A DNA stretch of 64,000 nucleotides from Parabacteroides sp900760525 (GTDB lineage Bacteria > Bacteroidota > Bacteroidia > Bacteroidales > Tannerellaceae): NCBI RefSeq assembly GCF_049860805.1, contig NZ_CP187555.1, positions 2,480,001-2,544,000 on the forward strand. Reading direction: 5' to 3'. The notes beneath the pieces are model-generated. The model was not told where the DNA came from. It worked only from the letters and a program-made list of their open reading frames with translations, and did not search any database. Numbering within the stretch: the first letter of the stretch is position 1; each line of letters begins with the position of its first letter. The translations under genes were made by a program, and so were the position numbers. Positions 1 to 8,890 of this stretch are shown here, piece by piece.

Positions 1-397
1 CCAGAGCGCCGCTTTTGAAGCCTGCATCGATTGTGACAGGAAGCGAAATCAACGTTCCGCTTTTCTCCTTCAACGCCTTATTATCCGTATTGTGCAACAG
101 AAAGCGATACACATTCGTCTCGCCAATCTGCTCCTTTTCCAAACTATGCCCTTCGATCCGCTCACTGTTCAAAGTGACAGAACTTAGATCCAATGTCATA
201 CCTTGCGGAATAGCCAGATCAAACTGCAACGCCGTTATAGAATCGGTATTTTCCAGTGCCAACTGGATAGTCGGTTTCTCTCCGGACTTTACGCTTATCG
301 CCTCCGTTTTCCAGATATTCTGGGCGGTGGCAGTTACTGCTGCCGATAGCAGCAGTAACCCCATAGTCAAACTTTTCTTTATTGTATGTGTATTCAT
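1..397 (-). CDS. Secreted cohesin-like domain protein (partial, runs off window start)
   Basis: The reverse strand opens at the ATG at 397-395 and stays open to base 1, giving 132 residues of a longer protein. It starts with a clear signal peptide (MNTHTIKKS, hydrophobic core, then ATAQ cleavage region). The mature part reads as beta strands with the pattern of a cohesin-like fold (VKSGEKPTIQLALEN, then ITALQFDLAIPQG, later SLPVTIDAG), the kind of domain that partners dockerins. The start lies only 3 bases after the stop of the dockerin-bearing gene at 401-4870, so the two are surely co-transcribed. Cohesin assignment is by pattern and context; a different Ig-like fold is possible. Confidence 0.7.
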   Translation of the reverse strand, partial: MNTHTIKKSLTMGLLLLSAAVTATAQNIWKTEAISVKSGEKPTIQLALENTDSITALQFDLAIPQGMTLDLSSVTLNSERIEGHSLEKEQIGETNVYRFLLHNTDNKALKEKSGTLISLPVTIDAGFKSGAL

Positions 398-400
398 AAC

Positions 401-3400
401 TTACTTAATCATAAATGTGTTAGACTTACTGTATGTAGTAACCCCTTGCTTTTGAGTAACAAGACGGTAGATATAAGTACCACCGGTAAGACGGGTTGAA
501 TAGACAAAGCGGTTCTCACCTGCCTGCGTACCCAAACCTTCCACTACATCGACCAATGAACCGTTGAGTGCATATACCTGGATAAATGCATTGTCGACGG
601 GTTCATCCAACTGGTAAACCAAAGTAGTCGTTCCCCGGAACGGATTCGGATAGTTGAGGATACGGTCGTAAGAAGACAGGCCGATCTTCTCGTTCGATGT
701 CGCAATATCGCCTCTTGTTTCAACCTTCAGGCTACGGGCTTGCGCATCAGAGAAGGCAGCGCCAGCCAGACGTGCACCTTCCGGCCACCTCATCAGGGTA
801 GTCTTACCTGCGGGAATCGTTTCTCCCTTCAGGCTATAAGCAAGCATACGGAGCGTATCGCCGGCATAGGAAGCTTGTGTAAAGCTGGCAGCCTTACCCA
901 ACAACGGCTCTGCTTTTACCATACCGGTCAGTGACAATTGCACGCCGGCGACCGGAATATCTGTTTCCATGCAAAGGAAGCCATCTTCTGCGGTCAGGCA
1001 AACGACCGGAACAAATTCGCTACGCAAATCGTTGCTCTTTGTCACCGGCTTACCCATAATCAAATTGGCTATACCTGTGATATCGGCAATTTCTATTTTA
1101 TCATCGACATTCACGTCTGCTTCATACCAACCGAAATCAGAATTAGGAAGAACATTTTCATTTTGTAATATCCAGTTTGCCGTAACTGAAATATCACGGA
1201 CATCCACTTTATCATCGAGGTTGGCATCTCCGTCACGGGTATAAAATTCGCCACAGACAGACATCTCCCAACCCGGGAAGGTCTCGTTGGTGATAATTGC
1301 TTCAAAGCGATCTTTTGCACGGCCAGATATTGTAAACTCGCCCTCACCGGTTACCTGCATTGCCTTTTCTGCCTCTGTATCACGGTCATAAGCGGTCCAT
1401 TTCACTTTCGAAGCCTTACTACCTATTAACATTTCGGATGAAAGGTCGATAGGCTGGCCGGCAGGTACCAAATAACGGGTTACTCCCGAAGCATAAGATC
1501 TGAATCCTTCTATCGGCAAACTGGTCGAATAATAACCTCCGGACCAGAGTTTCCCCTCCTTCAACTTTACAGTCGAGAACTTGAGTTTCGAATAAGTAGG
1601 GTCTAAAGTCTGCAATGAATCCAGTGTATTCATATCAAATGATTCAACGTTTCTTGGTACACCATATCCCCTTAATTTCTGAAGGCTACTAACATCAACA
1701 TCCAACTCCATACCATTGCACCAGAGGTATTCCAGTTTTGACAATTGCGATAGCTCCAGCGACTCAAATTTACAGGAGCGTACACTCAGGCTTATAAGAT
1801 TTGTATATCCGGCGACATCCAATGTTTCGAGCTTCGTACAGCCGTCACATTGCAAAAATTCCAAGTGTGTTTTATCTTCAGGCAATGTAAGCGTTGTCAG
1901 TTCAGGGCTATAGCCGCAAGAGAGAACTACCAGGTTGGCATTTTCAGCGACTGACAAACTTGTCAAGCCGGAACTTTCACAAGACAGAGCGGTTAATCCC
2001 TCAAATGCAGAGACATCTAATGTAGTAAGAGTATCCTGCAAACTATTAAGCTGTAAGTCGGACAAATGGTATGTATTCGTTTCCTGATCCAACATCCACC
2101 ATGCATTGAAACGCCAATCATCCAAATAATACCCGTTTTTCCATGCCTCACTGTCCCACCAAGCTTTTAATGAGGGGCTCTTACAACCATCCACGATCGC
2201 TTTCAGGGCAGCAACTTCGTCTGTATCGTAAGTTGCGGGAGGAGTCTGGATTTGTATCTGATAAGTTTCAAGACGCCAACCGCTCCAACTGTTAATCGTC
2301 CAACCGTCTCCGGTATATTTTTCATTTGTGATAATACAGAAATAGTTCTTACCGGGCTTACCATTTGCAACAAACACCCCTGGTCTGTCTTTTACCGGAA
2401 GAAACGCATCCGTTACTTCAGTTCTGGATTTGTTGTCTACCCAAGTATAAACAGAAGCGATCCCACCCATTACCGCTTCGGAAGAAAGGTCTACCGTATC
2501 ACCATTTTCGATTACATATTCATCAAATACATTTAAATCGAAGCCTGGAACAGGCATCATAGTTCCACCACCAACATAAATTCCATCCTTTGCTTTCAGA
2601 GTAGAATACTTCAAACCGGAGCCACTTACTCCCATATTACGAATATTTGTATTGGTAATATCCAGCTCTGTCACCTGCTTAGGTACACCATATCCCACTA
2701 AAGACGGATATTTCGATAAATCCAAAGCGGGATAATCGGTCCCGGTATAATATAAAGATTGAATAGTTGAAGGAGGATTTACTGCGTAACGTTCCAACTT
2801 AGAGGTATTGTCCATCCTCAACGTAACTAATGGAAGTCCCGCCAGATCCGTTTCCAGATCATAGCAAGCAGATACATCCAGGTAAGTAAGCTTCCGGCAA
2901 TTAGAGATATCCAAGTTTTTAAGCACATGGCTTGACGAGAGGTCCAGATCTCGCAATTCCGTATTCTTTGACAAATCAACTTCACTCAACGTCTGGTAGT
3001 TACCGGAAGCATACAAAGACTGCAACTTCGTATTCTTGGACAAATCCAACTTTGTCAGGTTTAGCTCTACGCAATCCAGATATTCCAACTCCGTGAAACC
3101 GGAAAGATCTAACGAAGTAACCGTTTTCATAGACCGTACACGCAGTTTGGAGATACGTGCCGGGGTCTCGTTATTCCAATCGACAGCCACCTTCCGGTTT
3201 TCGTCTAGCCAATAACTGTCCGGCCAGGATTCTGTCCAACCCTGCACGGTATCGGCAACAAACATCCGCAACTCCTCACAATCCGGATTGGCCGTAGCAA
3301 GTGCTTTCAAGAGCTTTATATCATCAGGATTATAATTGACAGGTCCACGGCCCAGGCGGATCTGTTTGGTTTCATAAATCCAATTAGGATATTTTGTAGT

Positions 3401-4870
3401 TGATATTTCACAAGAATAAGTCACATAGTTCTCTATCTCTGACGGTAAAATAAAGACACCTTCAGAAATTGATTTCAATGTTATTTCCATATGTGAATTA
3501 TTATACCAAGTAAACTTCACACCATCCTGTGCTGCATATTCCGATAGATCTACTGTATCGCCAGCCTGAATTTCACACAGATATTCTTCTTGCCCCTGTA
3601 CAGGTGTGCCGATTGCTTTGGTTGGCATCCTACCCCATACAGACAAGCCCGGATTTTCCGGCAACTTCACATCTGAATAAGTACTGATTTTAGTATTATA
3701 TATAGACAATGAACTCAAATTTCCAAGAGAAGTTAAATCCAAAGAAGCGACATCGCAATTCTGTATACTCAAGTCCTGTAACGCGTCAAAAGAGACATCA
3801 CTACTCCATGCGGTCAGTCCCTCTCCGAGGTTGTTCAATGACAAAGAGCTCAATTGTGCAGGAGAAACTTTTTCATTCCAGCGTGTATAGACAGCAACAT
3901 CCTGACTTCCCTCACCCTGCGTCAGCCAACCCTTATTTGCTACATAGTCTTTCAACTCTTGGCTACTGTTAGCATTGGCTATTGCCTGTAAGCCTTTAAC
4001 GTCCTGTTCCGACACCGAATATGGTATTTGAACCGGTATATGCAAACTGTTAGGTATTTCTATTTCTTCCGTTCCTTCTATTTTTTCTCGTAAGCTGACA
4101 TAAAGTTCATCATTAACCTCTTGATTCGCACTCAGATTAAAGGAATAGGTAGTCTCGGCCATAACCTTGTCAACCTGAATCCACCACCCATTATATTCTG
4201 ACTGTAATGCCTGCTCATCTGTTGAAGTAAGGTTGAAAACAGTACTGTTATTATTACTAATTCTCAATACGAGATTTTCACGGTTTGTAAAAGTGTCACC
4301 CCCTCTTAGCGTTATAGAGAATTGAATACCATCATTAACTTCTCCTCTAATCTTTTTTATGGAAGGGATTAATTCGACAGGATTAACAACTACCACACTG
4401 CCGGTAAATGTTGCTAACGGATCCGCATCGACACTCTCACTGTGAACAGAGATTGTATAATCAATAACTTCTCCTGCAGATGAGCCATCAGCACCATAAT
4501 ATATAAAATAAGAGTATTTATTTCCTTCTCTTATTGCTTCATCCAAAGGAAGCCAAAGTTTCCCATCTGATCCCAGAACATAATCATTAGTATCAGATGT
4601 CCTACCAGCCTCAAACTGGAATTTAGCAATCTGTTCAGGTTTTGTCAGTTTGAATAAAAGGTAAGCCCCCTGAGCACCCTCTGAAGATTCAAGGTACAAA
4701 CCACCTCCTGTACCTTGATTTATACCTAAATAATTTTTTCCTACACAGCCTCCGGACAAAGTATAATTCCCTTGTGTTTGAGACCATTGTCCCTTCACCG
4801 GTAGACACCATGCCGTAATAAACATGAGCATGAGAAGGGCTGTACGTTTAAAAGTAACATATTCATTCAT
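401..4870 (-). CDS. Giant secreted leucine-rich-repeat protein with dockerin-like module and T9SS sorting tail
   Basis: This 1489-residue protein has an N-terminal signal peptide. Three related blocks of about 300-350 residues follow, each opening with a helical motif (GLQAIANANSSQELKDYV, LLKALATANPDCEELRMFV, ALKAIVDGCKSPSLKAWW) and continuing as irregular leucine-rich repeats (LDLSKNTKLQSL, LDISNCRKLTYL, LDVSAFEGLTAL). Residues about 1213-1272 carry two calcium-loop-like dockerin repeats (DANLDDKVDVRD and DVNVDDKIEIAD). Residues about 1407-1489 are a type A T9SS sorting domain (YPNPFRGTTTLVYQL, ending GGTYIYRLVTQKQG). It is therefore expected at the cell surface after T9SS export, probably for adhesion or assembly. 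The neighbour downstream is cohesin-like. The operon probably depends on the invertible promoter at 5893-6213. Function beyond surface binding is not known. Confidence 0.85.
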   Translation of the reverse strand: MNEYVTFKRTALLMLMFITAWCLPVKGQWSQTQGNYTLSGGCVGKNYLGINQGTGGGLYLESSEGAQGAYLLFKLTKPEQIAKFQFEAGRTSDTNDYVLGSDGKLWLPLDEAIREGNKYSYFIYYGADGSSAGEVIDYTISVHSESVDADPLATFTGSVVVVNPVELIPSIKKIRGEVNDGIQFSITLRGGDTFTNRENLVLRISNNNSTVFNLTSTDEQALQSEYNGWWIQVDKVMAETTYSFNLSANQEVNDELYVSLREKIEGTEEIEIPNSLHIPVQIPYSVSEQDVKGLQAIANANSSQELKDYVANKGWLTQGEGSQDVAVYTRWNEKVSPAQLSSLSLNNLGEGLTAWSSDVSFDALQDLSIQNCDVASLDLTSLGNLSSLSIYNTKISTYSDVKLPENPGLSVWGRMPTKAIGTPVQGQEEYLCEIQAGDTVDLSEYAAQDGVKFTWYNNSHMEITLKSISEGVFILPSEIENYVTYSCEISTTKYPNWIYETKQIRLGRGPVNYNPDDIKLLKALATANPDCEELRMFVADTVQGWTESWPDSYWLDENRKVAVDWNNETPARISKLRVRSMKTVTSLDLSGFTELEYLDCVELNLTKLDLSKNTKLQSLYASGNYQTLSEVDLSKNTELRDLDLSSSHVLKNLDISNCRKLTYLDVSACYDLETDLAGLPLVTLRMDNTSKLERYAVNPPSTIQSLYYTGTDYPALDLSKYPSLVGYGVPKQVTELDITNTNIRNMGVSGSGLKYSTLKAKDGIYVGGGTMMPVPGFDLNVFDEYVIENGDTVDLSSEAVMGGIASVYTWVDNKSRTEVTDAFLPVKDRPGVFVANGKPGKNYFCIITNEKYTGDGWTINSWSGWRLETYQIQIQTPPATYDTDEVAALKAIVDGCKSPSLKAWWDSEAWKNGYYLDDWRFNAWWMLDQETNTYHLSDLQLNSLQDTLTTLDVSAFEGLTALSCESSGLTSLSVAENANLVVLSCGYSPELTTLTLPEDKTHLEFLQCDGCTKLETLDVAGYTNLISLSVRSCKFESLELSQLSKLEYLWCNGMELDVDVSSLQKLRGYGVPRNVESFDMNTLDSLQTLDPTYSKLKFSTVKLKEGKLWSGGYYSTSLPIEGFRSYASGVTRYLVPAGQPIDLSSEMLIGSKASKVKWTAYDRDTEAEKAMQVTGEGEFTISGRAKDRFEAIITNETFPGWEMSVCGEFYTRDGDANLDDKVDVRDISVTANWILQNENVLPNSDFGWYEADVNVDDKIEIADITGIANLIMGKPVTKSNDLRSEFVPVVCLTAEDGFLCMETDIPVAGVQLSLTGMVKAEPLLGKAASFTQASYAGDTLRMLAYSLKGETIPAGKTTLMRWPEGARLAGAAFSDAQARSLKVETRGDIATSNEKIGLSSYDRILNYPNPFRGTTTLVYQLDEPVDNAFIQVYALNGSLVDVVEGLGTQAGENRFVYSTRLTGGTYIYRLVTQKQGVTTYSKSNTFMIK

Positions 4871-4935
4871 AAGCCTTAAGTATTGAAATATGATTAGTAA
4901 TAAGTAATTTATTCGTTAACACTTTTTAGTAAGGG

Positions 4936-5071
4936 GTATGGGAACACCGTTGTTCCCATACATATCAACACCACTGTTCCCATATACCTCAACGCCTCTG
5001 TTCCCATACCACTCAACACCAGTGTTCCCATAGTGAGGGACACCGGTATTCCCTACATGTCCAGAAGGAGC
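4936..5071 (-). repeat. 24-bp tandem repeats with a perfect hairpin, between two operon genes
   Basis: Four units of period 24 (4951-4974, 4975-4998, 4999-5022, 5023-5046) share TGTTCCCATA and vary in the rest. The first unit forms a perfect 11-bp stem, 4936-4946 with 4951-4961, around a 4-base loop. The array lies between the stop of the 5072-5830 gene and the start of the 401-4870 gene. On the minus strand it is open, in frame with the upstream gene after its TAG stop, and would encode octapeptide repeats of the form YGNxGVEx. Whether it is translated is not known. Confidence 0.8.
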
Positions 5072-5830
5072 CTATAACTCTCCGGGACGTTCTTCTTCGC
5101 CGCCGGGATCTCCGACCGTCAGTAAGATAGGAAGACGATACGTACGGGGTTCCTTCACCATTGAATATCCGGCACCAGCTTGCGTCGTTACACTCAGGTA
5201 ATAATTTCCGTCGGCCAACGCCGGGATGGAGACGATGATCTGAGACGTTGTATTCGTGACAACCAGAGCCACTTTGACCGGTTCACCTCCATTTTCGGGA
5301 GTAAAGTAAACACCGACAGAAGGGTCGGTGCCTTTCAACAACAACGTGCTGCCATTGATAATAGCGGGGGCAGAAGGAGTTAAAATGCTGTCTACTGCAC
5401 CTGTAGTTGAATCGGTGATGTGTTCGATCATTGGTCCTACTGTTGCGATATCTGCATTTACATAGATGTTTTCCAATAGCTTCATCAAAGCGGCACTGGG
5501 AATAAACGTAACGCCGATTTTGTTATCAGGAGATTTATAATCGGTTTTCTTGCCCGGAAAGGAGCCACCGATGTTAAGAAAGAGATGTCCTAAGCCGTCC
5601 GAGATGCATTTGCCCTCTGCAAGAGCCTGCAGCTTCTTATCATCTGACATACCCAGGATGTTTTCAATGGTTTCCGGACGGTACTCACTACGGTCGTCAG
5701 TGATCCCGGTGGAAACTTCTTTGTTACGAAATGTGCCGGTGATACGGATTTTTCCTGAATAGTCCCCAGGTTTTTCTGTTAGCACATTGTCGTACAAATC
5801 GACAGTCAAAATGGTCTTCTTAATTGCCAT
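5072..5830 (-). CDS. Bvu_2165/DUF4469-like protein: HU-like N-terminal and Ig-like C-terminal domains
   Basis: The protein has 252 residues and no signal peptide. It resembles the Bacteroidales family with a DNA-binding HU/IHF-like N-terminal half (about residues 1-130) and an Ig-like DUF4469-type C-terminal half (about 140-240, PAIINGSTLLLKGTDPSVGVYF and NYYLSVTTQ). Its role is unknown. It is the first gene downstream of the invertible promoter segment and its start codon lies 62 bases from the left inverted repeat, so it should switch on with the surface protein genes that follow. The TAG stop is followed in frame by the YGNxGV repeat array. Family assignment is by memory of the fold pattern and is moderately sure. 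Confidence 0.6.
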   Translation of the reverse strand: MAIKKTILTVDLYDNVLTEKPGDYSGKIRITGTFRNKEVSTGITDDRSEYRPETIENILGMSDDKKLQALAEGKCISDGLGHLFLNIGGSFPGKKTDYKSPDNKIGVTFIPSAALMKLLENIYVNADIATVGPMIEHITDSTTGAVDSILTPSAPAIINGSTLLLKGTDPSVGVYFTPENGGEPVKVALVVTNTTSQIIVSIPALADGNYYLSVTTQAGAGYSMVKEPRTYRLPILLTVGDPGGEEERPGEL

Positions 5831-5892
5831 AATTTCATAAATTTAAGTTACCCGGTGGTAAGACGGGGACTACCAATACAATCATTTATTAC

Positions 5893-6213
5893 CCTTAATT
5901 CTGATATAAGGGTAATAACCGCTCGACCTAAAATCCTACCATAAAACAAAAATCAAAACAGCCGGATAACCCTGTTTTTTGACCGGATAGAACCACAATT
6001 TACAAAATTGGACATAGGTAAATCCGATGCCCCGGACTTTCATGTACCTTTAAACACAGTTATTTAAGCCTGTTTGATTTAAACAAGTGAATTTGTTACT
6101 TTAAACTTTGTTTTTTATAAATATTCTTTACCTTTGCAAGCAAATCATTCCAATATCCGATATAAAATAAGGTTCTTTCAATATAAACACCCTACCTTAT
6201 ATCAGAATTAAGG
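5893..6213. promoter_or_regulatory. Candidate invertible promoter segment bounded by 19-bp inverted repeats
   Basis: The 19-bp sequence CCTTAATTCTGATATAAGG at 5893-5911 recurs as its exact reverse complement at 6195-6213. The right copy ends one base before the recombinase stop codon. The about 283 bases between them carry a Bacteroidota promoter on the plus strand: TTTG at 6107-6110 and TACCTTTG at 6129-6136. As drawn it fires towards the 3' end of the recombinase and away from the surface operon (off). Inversion would put the -7 box at about 5970-5977 on the minus strand, about 140 bases upstream of the 5072-5830 start codon (on). No good minus-strand promoter was seen in the segment. Confidence 0.8.
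6107..6136 (+). promoter_or_regulatory. Bacteroidota promoter inside the invertible segment
   Basis: The -33-like TTTG at 6107-6110 and the -7 box TACCTTTG at 6129-6136 are separated by 18 bases, close to the usual 19-21. It points right, into the antisense strand of the recombinase gene, in the orientation given here. Confidence 0.6.
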
Positions 6214-7164
6214 TTAAGCCCTCCTCTTCACAATATTATCTACAGTTCCCGTAATCAAAATATTTGCCTTACTTAATTCCGACTGGTCCAATTGTGCCAG
6301 ATAATGCCGTGTCGTCTTCTCAGAGGTGTGTCCTAACGCCTGGCTAATAATAGCGACCGGAGTATATTTCCGGTAGGCGATCGTCGCCCATGAATGGCGG
6401 ATGACATACGAGGTCAATGAGGTCGGCAGATCCAGCCGTTTCCCGATTTCTTTCAAACAGTCGTTATAGTTGCGTAAAAGAGACTTGTAATGTTCATGTG
6501 GGACAGGTCCTTCAGGCGGAAGGAGGGAAAACAGATACGGATTGTCTGCCGAGCTATATTTGTCCAGTAAATAATTCATTCCCGGAGTAAGATCAATCCG
6601 TATAGGTGCTCCGGTCTTCGCCCGATTATAAACAAGTGTGTCACCGTTGATATTTTCGCGTGTAAGATGAGCCAGATCGACAAATGGCATACCACAGGCG
6701 ATAAATGAAAAGACACAAAGATCAGCAGCCTTTTGCATTTCAGGCTCATCTTTCAAATCCAAAGCTGAAATCCTCTCAAAGACATCTAACCCGACTGCGC
6801 GTTTTGTTGTTTTCTCAGGATGGATAACGATATGCGCAAAAGGATGCCGACAAGGGATATAGCCATGTTCACGGGTTATTACATTATACATTGCCCGAAA
6901 CGCACACACATAACTATTGACCGAATTCACCTTCAGGCTGCCAAACCTTTGAAGGTAAACGATAAAATCATCGACAAGAGCCGGAGTGATTTCCGATAAA
7001 CAGAGGTTCCGTTTCTTGACAAATTTTCTTAACCAATTACTGGATGCCCGATACAAATCGGCTGTCGAATCTTTTCCTATGCTACGCTTACGCAAGATTA
7101 ATATATCCATATGGTTAAACAAATCGATCTTGGAAGCCTGCTTTTTTGTTTTGTTTGTTGCCAT
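6214..7164 (-). CDS. Tyrosine site-specific recombinase (probable DNA invertase)
   Basis: A 316-residue protein of the phage-integrase fold. An N-terminal SAM-like core-binding domain (about 15-110) precedes the catalytic domain. The C-terminal motifs are visible: SYVIRHSWAT with the R of the RHR triad, LGHTSEKTTRHY with H and the nucleophilic Tyr near residue 285. The region around the first catalytic Arg reads GMPFVDLAHLT, as in other Bacteroidota recombinases that lack the canonical first Arg. The gene ends directly at the right inverted repeat (6195-6213), the usual place for an invertase acting on its own switch. It may also act in trans on the inverted repeats at 26.6-27.0 kb, but that is only a possibility. 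Confidence 0.9.
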   Translation of the reverse strand: MATNKTKKQASKIDLFNHMDILILRKRSIGKDSTADLYRASSNWLRKFVKKRNLCLSEITPALVDDFIVYLQRFGSLKVNSVNSYVCAFRAMYNVITREHGYIPCRHPFAHIVIHPEKTTKRAVGLDVFERISALDLKDEPEMQKAADLCVFSFIACGMPFVDLAHLTRENINGDTLVYNRAKTGAPIRIDLTPGMNYLLDKYSSADNPYLFSLLPPEGPVPHEHYKSLLRNYNDCLKEIGKRLDLPTSLTSYVIRHSWATIAYRKYTPVAIISQALGHTSEKTTRHYLAQLDQSELSKANILITGTVDNIVKRRA

Positions 7165-7253
7165 ATTCTAACTATTTATTAATAAAACGAATATACAACA
7201 AACAGAAAAGAGAAGTGTTTTAAATCTATATTGGATAGTAAACTAAAAGATGC

Positions 7254-7261
7254 TATCTTTG
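7254..7261 (+). promoter_or_regulatory. -7 box for the AAA/PD-(D/E)XK gene
   Basis: TATCTTTG fits TAnnTTTG and lies 36 bases before the ATG at 7297. It falls inside an upstream TTG-initiated extension of the frame, which argues that translation starts at 7297 or 7318, not at the TTG at 7231. The broken copy at 50.5 kb keeps the same box as TACCTTTG. Confidence 0.6.
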
Positions 7262-7296
7262 TAAAGCTCGTACACAAACGTACCCGCAACCGGCTT

Positions 7297-8865
7297 ATGA
7301 ACACAGCGATCAGAAAGATGCCGATCGGCATACAGAGTTTCGAAGAGATACGGAAGGATGATTATGTATATGTAGACAAAACAGAAATCGTCTACAATCT
7401 CGTCACGATGGGAAAGCCTTATTTCCTGAGTCGCCCGCGACGTTTCGGGAAGAGTTTGTTCATCTCCACACTCGAAGCCTACTTCCTCGGGAAGAAGGAA
7501 CTTTTCAAAGGGTTGGCCATCGAGAAACTCGAACAGAACTGGCTGACTTATCCGGTGCTGCACCTCGATTTGAATGCCCGCAAATACAAAAAAGTGGCAG
7601 ACCTGGAAGCTATGCTAAATCAGCATCTCGAAATATGGGAAGCGACCTACGGAAAAGAAAAAAACGACAGGAGCCCGGAAGAACGCTTCGCCAACATCAT
7701 CCGCCAGGCCAAACAGCAGACAGGCCGCCACGTTGTTGTCCTGATCGACGAATATGACAAGCCGCTACTACAGGCTCTCGGTAATGAGGAATTGCTCGAC
7801 GCATACCGGTCGACACTGAAAGCGTTCTACGGAGTACTGAAAAGTGCGGACCCGTTCCTGAAGTTCGTGTTCCTTACCGGCGTGACCAAATTTGCACAGG
7901 TGAGCGTGTTCAGCGACCTCAACCAGTTGATGGATATCAGTATGCATCCTGACTATATAACAGCTTGCGGAATCACAGAAGAAGAATTGGTTGCTAACTT
8001 CCAGCCGGAGTTAGAACGCATCGCCCGGGAAAGCCATCTGACAGATAAAGAGATCGTCGAGCTGATGAAAAAGAAATACGACGGTTATCACTTTAATGAA
8101 CGATCGGTCGGAATGTTCAATCCGTTCAGCGTGCTGAACGCGCTGAATAGCCGGAGGCTCGACTACTTCTGGTTCCAGACAGGCACGCCCACCTTCCTCG
8201 TCGAACTGCTCAAAAAGAGCGAATACGACCTGCGCAAGCTAATCGACGGGCTGGAAACACAAGCGTATGCCTTCACTGAATACCGTGCGGATGCCAACAA
8301 CCCCATACCGCTTATTTACCAAAGCGGCTACCTCACGATAAAGGACTACGACCGCGAATTTCAACTCTACAAACTCGAGTTTCCAAACGAGGAGGTCCGC
8401 TACGGTTTCCTCAGTTTCATCGCGCCTTTCTACACTTCCATTACGGACGACGACAAGGGGTTCTATATCGGCAAGTTCATACAGGAGCTACGGGCCGGCA
8501 AGGTGGATGCTTTTCTTACCAGACTGCGTGCCTTCTTCGCCGACTTCCCCTACGAGCTGAACGCCCGTACGGAACGGCATTATCAAGTCGTATTCTATCT
8601 CGTGTTCAAGCTGATGGGACAGTTCTGCGAAGCCGAAGTACGCAGCGCACGCGGACGGGCCGACGCGGTCGTAAAAACAAAGGACTACATCTATGTATTC
8701 GAGTTCAAGCTCGACGGTTCCGCTTTTGATGCGCTGGAACAAATCGAGCATACAGGTTACCTGATCCCATACACCGCCGAAGGGCGCCAATTAGTGAAAG
8801 TAGACGTCTCCTTCGATGCCGGGGAACGGAACATTGGGGAGTGGGAGATTGAGAACGGTAAATGA
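7297..8865 (+). CDS. AAA-ATPase-like protein with C-terminal PD-(D/E)XK nuclease domain (DUF1703 type)
   Basis: From ATG 7297 the product is 522 residues. The AAA-ATPase-like part has a degenerate P-loop (RPRRFGKSL, about residue 46) and a Walker B (VVLIDEYDKPLL, about 149). The C-terminal part has the nuclease core GRADAV then YVFEFKLDG (about 450-470) supplying Asp, Glu and Lys. These genes occur in many copies in Bacteroidota genomes and their role is unsettled. Start choice rests on the promoter at 7254-7261. A truncated, nonsense-mutated relative lies at 50526-51161 and shares the sequence from the upstream promoter region to near the C terminus. A short CGGTAAAT/ATTTACCG palindrome overlaps the stop. 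Confidence 0.85.
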   Translation: MNTAIRKMPIGIQSFEEIRKDDYVYVDKTEIVYNLVTMGKPYFLSRPRRFGKSLFISTLEAYFLGKKELFKGLAIEKLEQNWLTYPVLHLDLNARKYKKVADLEAMLNQHLEIWEATYGKEKNDRSPEERFANIIRQAKQQTGRHVVVLIDEYDKPLLQALGNEELLDAYRSTLKAFYGVLKSADPFLKFVFLTGVTKFAQVSVFSDLNQLMDISMHPDYITACGITEEELVANFQPELERIARESHLTDKEIVELMKKKYDGYHFNERSVGMFNPFSVLNALNSRRLDYFWFQTGTPTFLVELLKKSEYDLRKLIDGLETQAYAFTEYRADANNPIPLIYQSGYLTIKDYDREFQLYKLEFPNEEVRYGFLSFIAPFYTSITDDDKGFYIGKFIQELRAGKVDAFLTRLRAFFADFPYELNARTERHYQVVFYLVFKLMGQFCEAEVRSARGRADAVVKTKDYIYVFEFKLDGSAFDALEQIEHTGYLIPYTAEGRQLVKVDVSFDAGERNIGEWEIENGK

Positions 8866-8890
8866 TGATTTACCGGCATCCTGACATTTA

